Positions 45,287 through 54,328 are shown, counted from the first letter of the stretch. The stretch is DNA of 64,000 nt from Lactococcus hircilactis (GCF_009601015.1 NZ_WITJ01000004.1:1-64000), one strand, 5' to 3'. Made by a program: numbers and translations. The notes: generated by a model not told the origin, from the sequence alone.

Positions 45287-45330
45287 CACCAAAATTTCAA
45301 TTATTACCACTCTTGATGTAAAAAAACGCA

Positions 45331-45361
45331 AAAAAAAATGAACCGAGAAGATTCATTTTTT
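45331..45361 (-). terminator. Terminator after nusB
   Basis: Minus strand AAAAAATGAA / TTCATTTTTTTT with a nine-base loop. Confidence 0.85.
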
Positions 45362-45375
45362 ATCTTTTTATCTTT

Positions 45376-46347
45376 TTATTTTTTAATTAAATGTGTCAAA
45401 ACACCATTAATAAAACGTGTGGATTTCACATCAGAAAAATCCTTTGAAAGCTCGACTGCTTCATTTACAGCGACCACATCTGGGGTTTGCGTTGCTGTTA
45501 TTTCATAAGCACCAACCAATAAAATCACCCGTTCAATCATCGTCAAACGCTCAAATGACCATTTTTCAGATAGGTAAGGCGAAATCATCGTTTGAAGCGC
45601 TGCTTCATCATTCAAAACGCCATCAATCAAGGTATCAAAATAGTCAGGAGCTTCAATTTCCAGCGGCTTTTCATTATCATAATTCAAAACAAAGCGTTTT
45701 GTAATATCTAATAACTTCCGATTGTTCTGAGTGTGTTTGAGCGCTGCTTCATCAAGCATGTGATGGAGTTCCTTTTGCAAAAGGACAGGTTCAAAAAATT
45801 CAAGCGTATATTTTTCTCTAATATTTCCATGTGCAAGTGAAAATATTTTGTTAAATGTTTCGAGTTGATCTTGTGCTGTATTTTTTTGTGCAATGGCACG
45901 AAGAAATTCTAAAACTTTTTGAGGTGTTGGTGTTTCTTCAAGATCAATGCTAAATAAGCGAACAAAGTTTAAGTTACTAAAGACCCCAGTATATAGCTCT
46001 AAAGCCTCATTATCTCGCATTTTTTTTGCATAACCACCAAAATCACGAACAAAATCATTTGCTTTTACTAAAGCACTATGATCTAAAGCTATCCCAAGAA
46101 TATCATAAATTTCAACCAACTGACTCAAACTTGAAGTGAAACGCTTTTGAAACCCACGAACTGTGATGCGTTCATCTTGATAGTCAACCTCAAAACGGGG
46201 AGGACGATCTAAAATCGCATCAATCTTTCCAACATTAAACTGGAAATTTTTCATCACTTCATCTGACATTTCACGCTGCACGTGATAGCTGTACAAAGTC
46301 TGTACTGCGCGTTGGCGAATATCGTGTTGAGTTAGCTTTTTAGGCAT
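45376..46347 (-). CDS. nusB: Transcription antitermination protein NusB, with a very large internal insertion
   Basis: 323 residues from ATG 46347 (MPKKLTQHDIRQRAVQTLYSY), which overlaps the asp23 stop by 8 bases; GAGGGA precedes it. NusB binds boxA with NusE for antitermination on rRNA operons. The N-terminal helix (residues 1-30) and the C-terminal ~93 residues (SFERLTMIERVILLVGAYEI, VVAVNEAVELSKDF, STRFINGVLTHL) are ordinary NusB. Typical NusB is about 140-160 residues. Here residues ~31-230 replace a stretch that is normally about 30. The extra part is mostly predicted helix and has no motif I know. The neighbours asp23 and efp fit nusB. Confidence 0.85.
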   Translation of the reverse strand: MPKKLTQHDIRQRAVQTLYSYHVQREMSDEVMKNFQFNVGKIDAILDRPPRFEVDYQDERITVRGFQKRFTSSLSQLVEIYDILGIALDHSALVKANDFVRDFGGYAKKMRDNEALELYTGVFSNLNFVRLFSIDLEETPTPQKVLEFLRAIAQKNTAQDQLETFNKIFSLAHGNIREKYTLEFFEPVLLQKELHHMLDEAALKHTQNNRKLLDITKRFVLNYDNEKPLEIEAPDYFDTLIDGVLNDEAALQTMISPYLSEKWSFERLTMIERVILLVGAYEITATQTPDVVAVNEAVELSKDFSDVKSTRFINGVLTHLIKK

Positions 46348-46741
46348 TAAAGAATCCCTCATCAAACAGATCTGCAAAATTTGGTTTTGGTAACTTTTCA
46401 GTAACGACACCTACCACATGAATGTTAACATCATCAACAATGATTTCTGTAGTTTGAGCAACTGCTTCTTTCACTTCTTTTTGAATTTTAATTGCGACGG
46501 TTGGAATACTGATTCCGTAAGCCAAGTAAACATAGATTTCTACTGCTACTTTTCCTTCTTTTGTATCAATATAAACGCCACGTCCTTCCGCCTTTTTGCC
46601 AAGACTATCTGAAAAACGTTTGTTACGTAATGCATAAACACCGTCAATTTTTGCAGTCGTAATACCGATAATGACTTCGAGAACTTCTGGAGCAATAACA
46701 ATGTCGCCTAATTCTTCTGAGTGAACCGTTTTTTCTGCCAT
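46340..46741 (-). CDS. Asp23/Gls24-family envelope stress protein
   Basis: 133 residues. Characteristic segments are GDIVIAPEVLEVIIGITTAKIDGVYAL and VYLAYGISIPTVAIKIQKEV. In the order efp-asp23-nusB this corresponds to the YqhY subgroup, which in other Firmicutes is tied to fatty-acid metabolism and cell envelope; the molecular role is open. It overlaps nusB by 8 bases. Confidence 0.9.
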   Translation of the reverse strand: MAEKTVHSEELGDIVIAPEVLEVIIGITTAKIDGVYALRNKRFSDSLGKKAEGRGVYIDTKEGKVAVEIYVYLAYGISIPTVAIKIQKEVKEAVAQTTEIIVDDVNIHVVGVVTEKLPKPNFADLFDEGFFNA

Positions 46742-46800
46742 ATTTTATTCCTCTTTTTCATTTAAATCTATCTTGTCAATCAATAAACTTGCGCTCAGCA

Positions 46801-47358
46801 TTAAGCACGTTTCAAATAATCCCCTGTTTGTGTATTGATTTCAAGTTTTGTTCCAGTTTCAACAAAATCAGGTACGCTAACGACAAGTCCAGTTTCCATT
46901 GTTGCTGGTTTTCCTGATCCTGTTACTGTTGCTCCTTTGATTGAAGGTTGCGTCTCTGTTACAGTCAATACTACAGTAGTTGGAAGTGAAACACCGATGA
47001 CTTCTGAGCCATAGAATTGGATTTTTACTTCTTCGTTTTCAAGCATGTAAAGCAATTCATTTGCAATTGTTTCTGTAGGGATTTCGTATTGATCATACGT
47101 TTCAGTATTCATGAAGAAAGCTGTATCATCCATCTTGTAGAGGTATTGTGCGCCAACAGTATCAATCACTGCTTGTTCATATTTATCGTCTGGACGGTAA
47201 GTATCATCAAAAGTTGATCCTGTGCGGACGTCTTTAAGTTTCATCCGCATGATGGTATTTCCTTTACCAGGTTTGTGGTGACTTGCTTCTACCACGCGCA
47301 GGAGTTTATCTCCATTCAAGAATGTCATACCAGCTTTAAGTTCGTGTGCTGCAACCAT
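46801..47358 (-). CDS. efp: Elongation factor P
   Basis: 185 residues, three beta-barrel domains. It relieves ribosome stalling at poly-proline. The loop carrying the modified residue is SHHKPGKGN (Lys ~32), followed by [19 protein letters not shown]. The C-terminal GDYLKRA is standard. The ATG follows AAGGAG. It heads the efp-asp23-nusB unit. Confidence 0.97.
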   Translation of the reverse strand: MVAAHELKAGMTFLNGDKLLRVVEASHHKPGKGNTIMRMKLKDVRTGSTFDDTYRPDDKYEQAVIDTVGAQYLYKMDDTAFFMNTETYDQYEIPTETIANELLYMLENEEVKIQFYGSEVIGVSLPTTVVLTVTETQPSIKGATVTGSGKPATMETGLVVSVPDFVETGTKLEINTQTGDYLKRA

Positions 47359-47441
47359 TATTATTTATTCTCCTTAAGAAATTACATTTATTTTCGCCAA
47401 ATGACTTTTGATTGTCGTTAAATAGCGGATTACATCACTTC

Positions 47442-47470
47442 ATTTTACCATAAGATTTATTTTTTTTCAA
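47442..47470 (-). promoter_or_regulatory. Promoter of efp
   Basis: Minus strand TTGAAA (47470-47465), 17-base spacer, TAAAAT (47447-47442). The -35 box overlaps the end of the upstream prolidase gene. Confidence 0.7.
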
Positions 47471-48525
47471 ATAACGATGAGCTCTTTGGGGGCTTTTGTC
47501 AAAAGCTCGCATCCCTCTTTAGTAATTAAGAGGTCATCTTCGATACGAACTCCGCCAAATGAAGGAAGATATATTCCTGGTTCGTCTGTTACTACCATAT
47601 TTTCAAGGAGTTTTTCTTGAATCATATTTTGACTAAAATATGGAATTTCATGGATATCTAGTCCAACTCCGTGTCCAATTCCATGCGTGAAAAAGGAGCC
47701 AAAATTTTCTTGTTCGATGATTGTTCTTGGGATTTTATCAAAAGCTGCATAAGTCAATCCTGCTTTTGCTTGAGCAATTAACGCTTGATTTGCACTTAAA
47801 ACGACATGATAGATTTCTTTCATTTTTGGATCAACTTCACCGACAAAAATCGTTCTGGTCATGTCACTTGCGTAATGATCATAAAAACACCCAAAATCCA
47901 GTGTAATAGGATCCCCAAAAGCAATCGGTTTATGACTTGCAACGCCATGTGGCAGACTACTTCTTGCCCCACTTGCAACAATGGTTTCAAAACTCACCCC
48001 ACTTGCACCCAAATCTCTCATTTTAAAATCTAAAAAATTAGCGATTTCGATTTCTGTACGACCAGGTTCAATAAATTTTAAGACTTCTAAAAATGCTTGA
48101 TCTGAAATTTCGCACGCTTTTTTGATTTTTTTTATTTCTGTGGCATCTTTGATTTGTCTCAATTCCATCAAAAAATTGCTCGTGGCAAAAAGTTGGAGTG
48201 TGTCAAGCGTCTGTGTGAGGCGCTTGAAAAATTGATAGGTGATGTTTTCTTCAAAACCAAGCGTTTTAATTTTTCCATCTTTTGTGATGGAAAGCACTGA
48301 GCCAATGGCATCACGCGTCTCAATGATTTCAAAATCATGAATCAGATTTTTTGCCATCTCACTATAGCGACTATCGGTCATAAAGATATTCCGATCTCGT
48401 GTGAGTAAGATGCTTCCAGCCGTTCCAGAAAAACCTGTTAAATAATAAATATTTTTCATGTCTGTGATCAAGAGACTCTCAAGTTTTTCTGATTTCATTT
48501 TTTGTTTTACTTGTTCAATTCTCAT
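47467..48525 (-). CDS. Xaa-Pro peptidase (M24)
   Basis: 352 residues. The N-terminal creatinase-like domain (LITDMKNIYYLTGFSG) is followed by the pita-bread peptidase. Metal ligands are visible: TLDFGCFYDHYASDMTRT (two Asp), HGIGHGVGLDIHE (His), VVTDEPGIYL (Glu) and GVRIEDDLLIT (Glu). It cuts next to proline in peptides; PepQ (dipeptides) or PepP (N-terminal) cannot be told apart safely here. The ATG follows GAGGA. Its end overlaps the efp promoter. Confidence 0.88.
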   Translation of the reverse strand: MRIEQVKQKMKSEKLESLLITDMKNIYYLTGFSGTAGSILLTRDRNIFMTDSRYSEMAKNLIHDFEIIETRDAIGSVLSITKDGKIKTLGFEENITYQFFKRLTQTLDTLQLFATSNFLMELRQIKDATEIKKIKKACEISDQAFLEVLKFIEPGRTEIEIANFLDFKMRDLGASGVSFETIVASGARSSLPHGVASHKPIAFGDPITLDFGCFYDHYASDMTRTIFVGEVDPKMKEIYHVVLSANQALIAQAKAGLTYAAFDKIPRTIIEQENFGSFFTHGIGHGVGLDIHEIPYFSQNMIQEKLLENMVVTDEPGIYLPSFGGVRIEDDLLITKEGCELLTKAPKELIVI

Positions 48526-48587
48526 TGGATTCCTCTTTTTTTGTTTTCCTTAATCATAACAAAGAAGGCTAGCAATTGCTAGCACTT

Positions 48588-49493
48588 TCATTGTTTACTT
48601 TCTTTTTTGAGCGGAAAAACTGCATCGGCCAACTTTGCAAAATCTGCTATTGAAAGTGCTTCTGCACGAATGCTCGGTGAAATTCCAGCTTCATTAAGAC
48701 ATTTTTCAATTTCGGGCTTAGCTTCTTTTCCAAATTCTGCTTGCATATTATTCATCAGTGTTTTTCTACGATGAACAAAGCCTGCATGCATGATTTTGAA
48801 AAACCAGTCTTCATCTTTGACATCAACAAGTGGACTAGATCGTCTCGTCATTTTCAAAATGGCCGAGTCAACATTTGGTGCTGGGATAAATACAGTACGT
48901 GGTACGGTAAATGCAACTTGTGCTTCCATGTAGTATTGGACAGCGATAGACAAGCTACCATACGCTTTTGTTTTGGGCTGCGCTGCGATACGATCGGCCA
49001 CTTCTTTTTGCATCATCACGATAAATTCTGTAAAAGGAATCTTTGACTCAATCAAGTGCATTAAAATGGGTGTCGTAATGTAATAGGGGAGATTTGCAAC
49101 CACTTTAATGGGGAGATTTGGATTTTTGAACCGTCGAATGTATGAGTTAAGATCAACTTTGAGCACATCTGCCAAAACCAATTGGAAGTTATCATACGCT
49201 GCAAGTGTTTCTTCAAGGATTGGAATCAAAGTTTTATCAATTTCAAATGCCATGACTTCTGCCGCTTCTTCTAAGAGGTATTGGGTAAGTGAGCCAATGC
49301 CTGGTCCAATTTCAATGACATTCACTTCTTTTGTAAGTGTCGCTGTTGCAGTAATTTTGGACAAAATGTTATGGTCTGTCAAAAAGTTTTGTCCGAATTT
49401 CTTTTTGAAGTTAAAGTCGTGGCGACGCATGATATCTTGTGTGCGAATCATATTTGCAATGCGGGTAATGTCCGTTTTTTCTGTTTTTGTCAT
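48588..49493 (-). CDS. ksgA: 16S rRNA dimethyladenosine transferase KsgA
   Basis: 301 residues. It dimethylates two adjacent adenines at the 3' end of 16S r[18 protein letters not shown] marks the family start, the SAM motif is [16 protein letters not shown] (about residue 60), and the catalytic loop is NLPYYITTP (about 130). The N-terminus has about 20 extra residues before the conserved part. The -10 box lies seven bases before the ATG; no ribosome site exists. Confidence 0.95.
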   Translation of the reverse strand: MTKTEKTDITRIANMIRTQDIMRRHDFNFKKKFGQNFLTDHNILSKITATATLTKEVNVIEIGPGIGSLTQYLLEEAAEVMAFEIDKTLIPILEETLAAYDNFQLVLADVLKVDLNSYIRRFKNPNLPIKVVANLPYYITTPILMHLIESKIPFTEFIVMMQKEVADRIAAQPKTKAYGSLSIAVQYYMEAQVAFTVPRTVFIPAPNVDSAILKMTRRSSPLVDVKDEDWFFKIMHAGFVHRRKTLMNNMQAEFGKEAKPEIEKCLNEAGISPSIRAEALSIADFAKLADAVFPLKKESKQ

Positions 49494-49500
49494 GTTTACT

Positions 49501-49506
49501 ATTATA
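49501..49506 (-). promoter_or_regulatory. -10 box of ksgA; leaderless candidate
   Basis: Minus strand TGT-TATAAT ends seven bases (AGTAAAC) before the ATG. It overlaps the stop codon of the MFS gene upstream. Confidence 0.65.
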
Positions 49507-50725
49507 ACAAAATTTCTCCCTTTTTGACGGTGGTGTGAGTCTTTAAGACAAGAAATGAGCAGATCAATAAGAGCACGCCAAGGATTGCTGGAGCACTTGA
49601 TCCAAGTAAAATGTAGAGTTCTCCTCCGATAAGCGGTCCTACAACACGTGTGAGCGATTGGATGGCTTGAGCGCCACCTTGAACTTTTCCTTGTGATTTG
49701 GATGATGCCAAAAGGGAGAGTTGACTATTGAAGGCAGTGCCGAAAATGGAATCTCCAAATGCAAAGATAAACATGCCAACAACGAACAGTTCCCAAAATC
49801 CAGTCCAAGCTGATAATGCTAAAAGCACGTATCCAATCCATTCACTAACAACGCCTAAGGGGAGTAAGTAACGCGTTTTAAGCTTATTTAAAACACGAGG
49901 TAGGATGATTAATTGTGTCAAAATGTCTTGTGCACCCATGATTGCAAATACAAGTCCAATCTCCACGGGTTGGAAGGAAAAGCGATCCAGTGAAAATTGA
50001 CTGATGATGGCTTGTAAACTTCCTGCGGGCAACCAAAGCAGGAGTGCAGCAAAAAGGAGTGGCGTGATTTGCTTCATTTTGAACACAGTGAAAAGTTGTG
50101 CAAGTGGATTTAATTCACGAAGTTTGAGCGGTGCTGGTGTGGTTTCTTGAACCAATGTTTCAGGCATAAAAAAGAAGCCATAAGCCATATTGAGCGCTGT
50201 AATTGCGGCACCGAAGTAAAAAGGGATGCTATTCCCAAAATGCGCAAGCATTCCGCCAAGGACTGGTCCAGATATTGTTCCTACACCAACACTTGCAGCA
50301 ATCCAGCCAAATATTTTGGTTCGATTTTCTTCATCGGTAAAGTCTGCAAAATAAGCAAAGAGTGTCACGATGTTGCCAGCCGTTAACCCATCAATCACGC
50401 GGCCCAAAAAGAGCATCCCAATGGAGTGTGCCATCCCAAAAACAAGAAAGCCAAGGGTAGAGCCAGCAAGGCTCAAAAGTAGGATGGGCTTGCGACCAAA
50501 ACGGTCAGATAACAGTCCAAATAAAGGAGCGGATAGAAAAGTGCAGGCAGCATAAACGGCCGTTAATGCGGTCACAATCAGTGCTTGTGAATGCGCATTG
50601 GCAAACGGCTGAACCATAAAGGGCACGACTGGGCTGATGACCGTAAAGCCAAATCCAGTCAAAAATGTTGAGATGAGCCCAAAAATGAGGGCATTATTGT
50701 AACGATGAGATGTCATAAGTTTCAT
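49502..50725 (-). CDS. MFS drug efflux transporter (TetA-like)
   Basis: 407 residues and twelve membrane segments. The MFS motif A is [15 protein letters not shown] (about residue 72), and motif C-like [15 protein letters not shown] lies near 150, typical of drug/H+ antiporters. Substrate unknown. It lies 88 bases after a marR gene on the same strand, with a promoter and two 18-bp operators between, so MarR control is likely. Start ATG 50725; another ATG lies 9 bases on. Confidence 0.88.
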   Translation of the reverse strand: MKLMTSHRYNNALIFGLISTFLTGFGFTVISPVVPFMVQPFANAHSQALIVTALTAVYAACTFLSAPLFGLLSDRFGRKPILLLSLAGSTLGFLVFGMAHSIGMLFLGRVIDGLTAGNIVTLFAYFADFTDEENRTKIFGWIAASVGVGTISGPVLGGMLAHFGNSIPFYFGAAITALNMAYGFFFMPETLVQETTPAPLKLRELNPLAQLFTVFKMKQITPLLFAALLLWLPAGSLQAIISQFSLDRFSFQPVEIGLVFAIMGAQDILTQLIILPRVLNKLKTRYLLPLGVVSEWIGYVLLALSAWTGFWELFVVGMFIFAFGDSIFGTAFNSQLSLLASSKSQGKVQGGAQAIQSLTRVVGPLIGGELYILLGSSAPAILGVLLLICSFLVLKTHTTVKKGEILL

Positions 50726-50738
50726 TCACTTTCATTTA

Positions 50739-50792
50739 TTGTTTCCTGGGAAACAACTTAAGTATATTATTTTATTGTTTCCTTGTCAACAA
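50739..50792 (-). promoter_or_regulatory. Promoter of the MFS gene with two palindromic operators
   Basis: Minus strand TTGACA (50789-50784), 17-base spacer, TATACT (50766-50761). One 18-bp palindrome TTGTTTCCTGGGAAACAA (50739-50756) covers the start region. A related one, TTGTTTCCTTGTCAACAA (50775-50792), covers the -35 box. Centres are 36 bp apart, on one face of the helix. Binding of the adjacent MarR protein is the natural reading. Confidence 0.75.
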
Positions 50793-50801
50793 TAAATGCA
50801 C

Positions 50802-50829
50802 AAAAAAAACAATCTATTTTTGATTGTTT
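50802..50829 (-). terminator. Terminator after marR
   Basis: Minus strand AAACAATC / GATTGTTT with a seven-base loop and T5; it overlaps the marR stop codon. Confidence 0.75.
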
Positions 50830-51272
50830 CTGATTGCTTGGTCCAAGTGCGTGTTATAGCGCTCTAAAAAATGAATGATTCGATCTTCGTCTTCTGGCGT
50901 CAACTCTGAAAAAATGGGGCGATCATGCGCTAAAAATTTCAAATGCATGTCTTCATGTGCTTGATTAATCTCCGTTCCTTTTTTGGTGAGTACAAAATAG
51001 ATTTCTTTTTTATTTTCTTTTTCTTGATAAGGCGCGATGAGTTGCTTTTGGATGAGCTTTTTTGTGATTTTACTGACTGCGCCTCGTGTGATATAAAGGG
51101 CATCTGCAAGTTTTGTGACGTTGGGTTGATCAATTTTTGCGATGATCTCAATGCATTCTATCTCAGATAAGGAAAGCTCTGGAAAGAGTGCCTCCATTTG
51201 AGGGCGATAAAAAAAGTTGATTTTGGTAAATAAATCCGTCAATTGACTCAGAATTTTTGCTTGATTTTCCAT
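50814..51272 (-). CDS. MarR-family transcriptional regulator
   Basis: 152 residues. The winged helix spans roughly residues 30-100, with NVTKLADALYITRGAVSKITKKL as recognition region and YFVLTKKGTEI as wing. It starts inside the end of rnmV (25-base overlap), so it is translated with it. The next gene encodes an efflux pump whose promoter carries two palindromes. It most likely represses that pump and is released by the pump's substrate. Confidence 0.88.
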   Translation of the reverse strand: MENQAKILSQLTDLFTKINFFYRPQMEALFPELSLSEIECIEIIAKIDQPNVTKLADALYITRGAVSKITKKLIQKQLIAPYQEKENKKEIYFVLTKKGTEINQAHEDMHLKFLAHDRPIFSELTPEDEDRIIHFLERYNTHLDQAIRNNQK

Positions 51273-51853
51273 GTTTCACTTTCTTTTTCATATTTTTTCA
51301 TAACGTTTTCTATCGCTTCAAGAGAAATTCCAAACATGTTTAATCGCTTGAGCAGTTGTTTGCCATTTGCATAGCCAATGCGTAACTCAAAGCAGAGTAC
51401 TTCTCGGCATTTTCGGCTGTCCTGTCGCATGATTAAACCCAATCGTATCAAATCTGATTGTGTCAGTGCGAAAGCTTGTTCTGTCAGTACTGACGACGTT
51501 TCAACGTGATTCAAAGCTGCTGTCAAAGCACTAAAATCAGCGTGTTCAACGCCTAATGAATGTCCTTTTGATTTTGACTTTGGAATGCCTTCATCGCGTT
51601 GGATAAAAGCGTGTTCGGCGGTTGGGATTGCTTGCATTATCATTTTTCTAATGCGCTCTCCTTGAAAATCAGGATCTGTAAACACAATAATACCGCGCTT
51701 GGTGTGAATTTTTTTGAGACGCTCAAGATCTTGTGCATTAATGCTTGAGCCGTTTGTTTCATAAGTATCCACGTCGAAAAAACGTTTCAGTTGAGCGGTG
51801 TCATCTCTACCTTCTACGACGATTACTTTTGTAATTTTTTTCTTCTTCTCCAC
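51248..51853 (-). CDS. rnmV: Ribonuclease M5
   Basis: 201 residues from GTG 51853 with AGGA upstream. The TOPRIM core is KVIVVEGRDDTAQLKRFF and FTDPDFQGERIRK. It matures 5S rRNA. The linked tatD gene upstream is the normal neighbour, and ksgA lies downstream in many Firmicutes; here marR and the MFS gene have come between rnmV and ksgA. A variant palindrome lies inside (51481-51495). Confidence 0.94.
   Translation of the reverse strand: MEKKKKITKVIVVEGRDDTAQLKRFFDVDTYETNGSSINAQDLERLKKIHTKRGIIVFTDPDFQGERIRKMIMQAIPTAEHAFIQRDEGIPKSKSKGHSLGVEHADFSALTAALNHVETSSVLTEQAFALTQSDLIRLGLIMRQDSRKCREVLCFELRIGYANGKQLLKRLNMFGISLEAIENVMKKYEKESETWKIKQKF
51481..51495. repeat. Dispersed palindrome, variant copy in rnmV
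   Basis: CTGTCAGTACTGACG, last base changed; read S-V-L-T-E. Confidence 0.6.
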
Positions 51854-51856
51854 ATT

Positions 51857-52132
51857 TTATCCTAATTTCTTTATAATAATCATAATAACGGTAAGTATTA
51901 CTGGTAAAAAATAAATCCAACGATACAAAAGTTTTTCTTTTTTATCCAAATTAAAGAGCATGCAGCCAATGACAAAACAAGGCAACGCTAAGATTCGCAA
52001 TCCTGCTTGACTTACGTCAGAATCATCCCATGTACTGATGGGCGTGGCCGCGTTCAAAAATGATAAATAGGAAAAATAAAGTGTTAAAAATACGAATAAA
52101 ATCCAAATGATTCTCATGATATTCTTACTCAA
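51857..52132 (-). CDS. Small membrane protein of unknown function
   Basis: 91 residues with three hydrophobic segments (about 8-28, 48-65 and 70-88). It overlaps the end of tatD by 8 bases and lies 3 bases before rnmV, so it belongs to the tatD-rnmV operon. I do not recognise a family. Confidence 0.7.
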   Translation of the reverse strand: MSKNIMRIIWILFVFLTLYFSYLSFLNAATPISTWDDSDVSQAGLRILALPCFVIGCMLFNLDKKEKLLYRWIYFLPVILTVIMIIIKKLG

Positions 52133-52895
52133 TTTTAAAAATCCTCATCGCATTTTCATACGTTTTTTCAGCAACGGTTTCTATAGGAAGCCCTCGAAGC
52201 TCTGCTATTTTTTCAACCACATAGCGTGTATAAGCTGGAGTATTTTCACGGCCACGATAAGGAACTGGAGTCAAATAAGGAGCATCTGTTTCAACTAAAA
52301 TGCGATCCAGTGGCAATTTTGAAACAGCTTCTTGCTCTGCCACCGCTTTTTTAAAGGTTACCACACCTGAAAACGAAAGCATCATTCCGAGATCTAAAAA
52401 TTTTTTGGCTTCTTCGTAAGTTCCAGAAAAGGAGTGCATGATTGCACCAGCTGATCCAACACCTTCTGATTTAATGATGTGATAGGTTTCTTTTAAAGCA
52501 TCACGACTATGGACTTGAAAGGGAAGATTGAGTTGCTTTGAAATTTCGATTTGACGTCTAAACACCTGTTCTTGAACCGCTTTAGACTCCACCATCCAAT
52601 GATAATCAAGCCCAATTTCTCCCACGGCGATCACTTTAGGTTTTGTCAGCACTGACAATAAATAATCTTGTGCGTGTTCGTCAAATGTTCCTGCATCATC
52701 AGGATGCCATCCAATCGTTGCATAACACGCGTCAAATTGTTCCGCAATTTCAACAGCACAACGATTTAGTTCTAAATTACTCCCTACGATATTCATTTTT
52801 GTCACGCTAAAATTTTTTGCTTTTTTTACTTCATCTGCGATGCGATGCTTAAACGGTTCATCATTGAGGTGCGTGTGTGTATCGAAAATATTCAT
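52125..52895 (-). CDS. tatD: TatD-family metal-dependent hydrolase/DNase
   Basis: 256 residues from ATG 52895 (MNIFDTHTHLND), the family start; the frame opens earlier across the promoter. Metal ligands are DTHTHL, GEIGLDYHW, VHSRDA and VETDAPYLTP. It has nuclease or deoxyribonuclease activity in relatives. First gene of tatD-(small membrane protein)-rnmV-marR. The promoter sits at the start codon. An exact palindrome lies inside (52643-52658). Confidence 0.93.
   Translation of the reverse strand: MNIFDTHTHLNDEPFKHRIADEVKKAKNFSVTKMNIVGSNLELNRCAVEIAEQFDACYATIGWHPDDAGTFDEHAQDYLLSVLTKPKVIAVGEIGLDYHWMVESKAVQEQVFRRQIEISKQLNLPFQVHSRDALKETYHIIKSEGVGSAGAIMHSFSGTYEEAKKFLDLGMMLSFSGVVTFKKAVAEQEAVSKLPLDRILVETDAPYLTPVPYRGRENTPAYTRYVVEKIAELRGLPIETVAEKTYENAMRIFKIE
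52643..52658. repeat. Dispersed palindrome, exact copy in tatD
   Basis: TTGTCAGCACTGACAA; read L-S-V-L-T. Confidence 0.85.
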
Positions 52896-52901
52896 ATGTT
52901 C

Positions 52902-52907
52902 ATTATA
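52902..52907 (-). promoter_or_regulatory. -10 box of tatD; leaderless candidate
   Basis: Minus strand TGG-TATAAT ends six bases (GAACAT) before the ATG at 52895. Confidence 0.65.
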
Positions 52908-53009
52908 CCACGAATTCGCGCTACTTTCTTCTTCGTCAATAAAAAAATGTATAAAAAAAGACACTACTGTGTCCTAAAAATGAGTCCGGTTTTTTTAAAA
53001 AATAAAAAA

Positions 53010-53408
53010 TTAAATTGCGCTGCGCAATCGTGCACCACCATTTTCCAAAATCCGTACTGTGCGAGGTAAAAATGCTCTAATTTCTTCTTCATTATATCCC
53101 ACATGAAGTCTTTTTTCGTCCATAATAATTGGACGACGCATGATTTGTGGATGTTCAGAAATTATTTTTATCGCCGCAGATAAGGAAAGATCTTCAAAGT
53201 CAACTCCCAGCGTTTTTACAAAACGGTTTCGATTCGAAATTAACCCCTCAACTCCATCATCACATTTTTCAAGAATTCGACTGATTTCTCCAACGGATAA
53301 TGGGTTTGCAATAATATTGCGCTCTTCAAACGGGATACGGTGATAAGTGAGCCAAGTTTTGGCTTTTTTGCAGCTCGTACACGATGGCGCTGTATAGATA
53401 GTAATCAT
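53010..53408 (-). CDS. Spx/ArsC-family regulator
   Basis: 132 residues. The redox switch CxxC is in YTAPSCTSCKKAKTWL (Cys 10 and 13), followed by IPFEERNI, and RRPIIMDEKRLHVGYNEEEIRAFLP near the end, which fits Spx. Spx proteins bind the RNA polymerase alpha C-terminal domain and are degraded by ClpXP. Lactococci carry several paralogues, so I give no letter. The ATG follows AGGAGG. Confidence 0.9.
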   Translation of the reverse strand: MITIYTAPSCTSCKKAKTWLTYHRIPFEERNIIANPLSVGEISRILEKCDDGVEGLISNRNRFVKTLGVDFEDLSLSAAIKIISEHPQIMRRPIIMDEKRLHVGYNEEEIRAFLPRTVRILENGGARLRSAI

Positions 53409-53603
53409 CTTTCCTCCTTCATTAAGATCTGATCCTGAAATTTTTTTCAGAAATCATTTTTAGTTTCATTTCTCTAATACTGTTAAATATTTTATCAAAA
53501 CTAACGATTGTTCAATTATATCATATTTGCGTAATGAAAAAAAGACCTATTTCGCACTTTTTTCATTTTTTTTTGATTTTTTTTTTGACAAAAAAATAAA
53601 AAG

Positions 53604-53619
53604 CTGTCAGTACTGACAA
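53604..53619. repeat. Dispersed palindrome, intergenic copy
   Basis: CTGTCAGTACTGACAA, about 38 bases after the stop of the next gene (minus strand). Minus-strand reading gives the stem followed by CTTTTTATTTTTTTG, so it can act as a terminator. Confidence 0.85.
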
Positions 53620-53656
53620 AACCTGATTTTACAAGGGATTAATCAGCATGATTGCT

Positions 53657-54187
53657 TTAAATATCATAATGTTGACGCTTTAAGAGTGCTGGATAAATAT
53701 TTTGCGCTTGATTGAGCGCTCTTTTTTTCGTTTCAATATCATCCGTAATCTCAATTGAAAAATTTTCAAAAATGGGACGTGATTCTTTAAAAATATATCC
53801 TCCATTTTTCAAATCTTGTTCATCATCAAAAACAGCTAGATGATGAGATAGTTTTTTGAAAAAAGTATTGAGATAATAGGTTGGTAAATAAAGATTATAC
53901 ATCGATGAATAATTTTTAAGAAAATTATAATCATAAAATGGAACTTTGACATCGTTTTGAGGGCTAATCAAATCGGTATCGTCTCCTGCGATTGGACGAT
54001 TTAAAATTTCAATAATTTTTTGATTTAGCGTATTTCTAGCTTCAATTTCTCTGATCAGTTTTTCAATCGCCAGCCGTTTTTTATAACGATTTTCGTCATA
54101 AATTTTATAAATAAAAATGCCCGCAATCGTCAAACAGCTCCCAAGAATTAGGCCAAAAAGCATCGCAATCATAAGCTGTGTTGTCAT
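53657..54187 (-). CDS. Single-pass membrane protein of unknown function
   Basis: 176 residues. One hydrophobic helix (about 4-27) is followed by a charged helical stretch (KIYDENRYKKRLAIEKLIREIEAR) and a soluble domain with several aromatic residues (YNLYLPTYYLNTFFKKL). Unknown family. The -10 box is six bases before the ATG. It stands between an Spx gene and divergent clpP. Confidence 0.65.
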   Translation of the reverse strand: MTTQLMIAMLFGLILGSCLTIAGIFIYKIYDENRYKKRLAIEKLIREIEARNTLNQKIIEILNRPIAGDDTDLISPQNDVKVPFYDYNFLKNYSSMYNLYLPTYYLNTFFKKLSHHLAVFDDEQDLKNGGYIFKESRPIFENFSIEITDDIETKKRALNQAQNIYPALLKRQHYDI

Positions 54188-54193
54188 GCCTTT

Positions 54194-54199
54194 ATTATA
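54194..54199 (-). promoter_or_regulatory. -10 box of the membrane protein gene; leaderless candidate
   Basis: Minus strand TGC-TATAAT, then AAAGGC and ATG at 54187. The AAAGG is only one base from the ATG, so normal ribosome-site use is unlikely. Confidence 0.6.
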
Positions 54200-54298
54200 G
54201 CAAATCCTAAAGCATTTGTGAATTTATTTCATTTCCTTTTTCATTTTTTTTATCATTTTTTTCATTTTAAATTATTTTTACTCATCAAAATCTTTTCC

Positions 54299-54328
54299 TT
54301 TGACCTTTTCTGACCTTTATTTTATAAT
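54299..54328 (+). promoter_or_regulatory. clpP promoter with a CtsR operator
   Basis: TTTGACC-TTT-TCTGACC (54299-54315) is the reverse of the CtsR heptad repeat with one mismatch. It overlaps -35 TTGACC (54300-54305); TATAAT follows at 54323-54328 after 17 bases. The leader of about 115 bases contains a hairpin near 54390-54428. Confidence 0.88.

Noticed and set aside
53440-53470. CodY-like box upstream of the Spx gene
   Set aside because: The match to AATTTTCWGAAAATT has about five mismatches.
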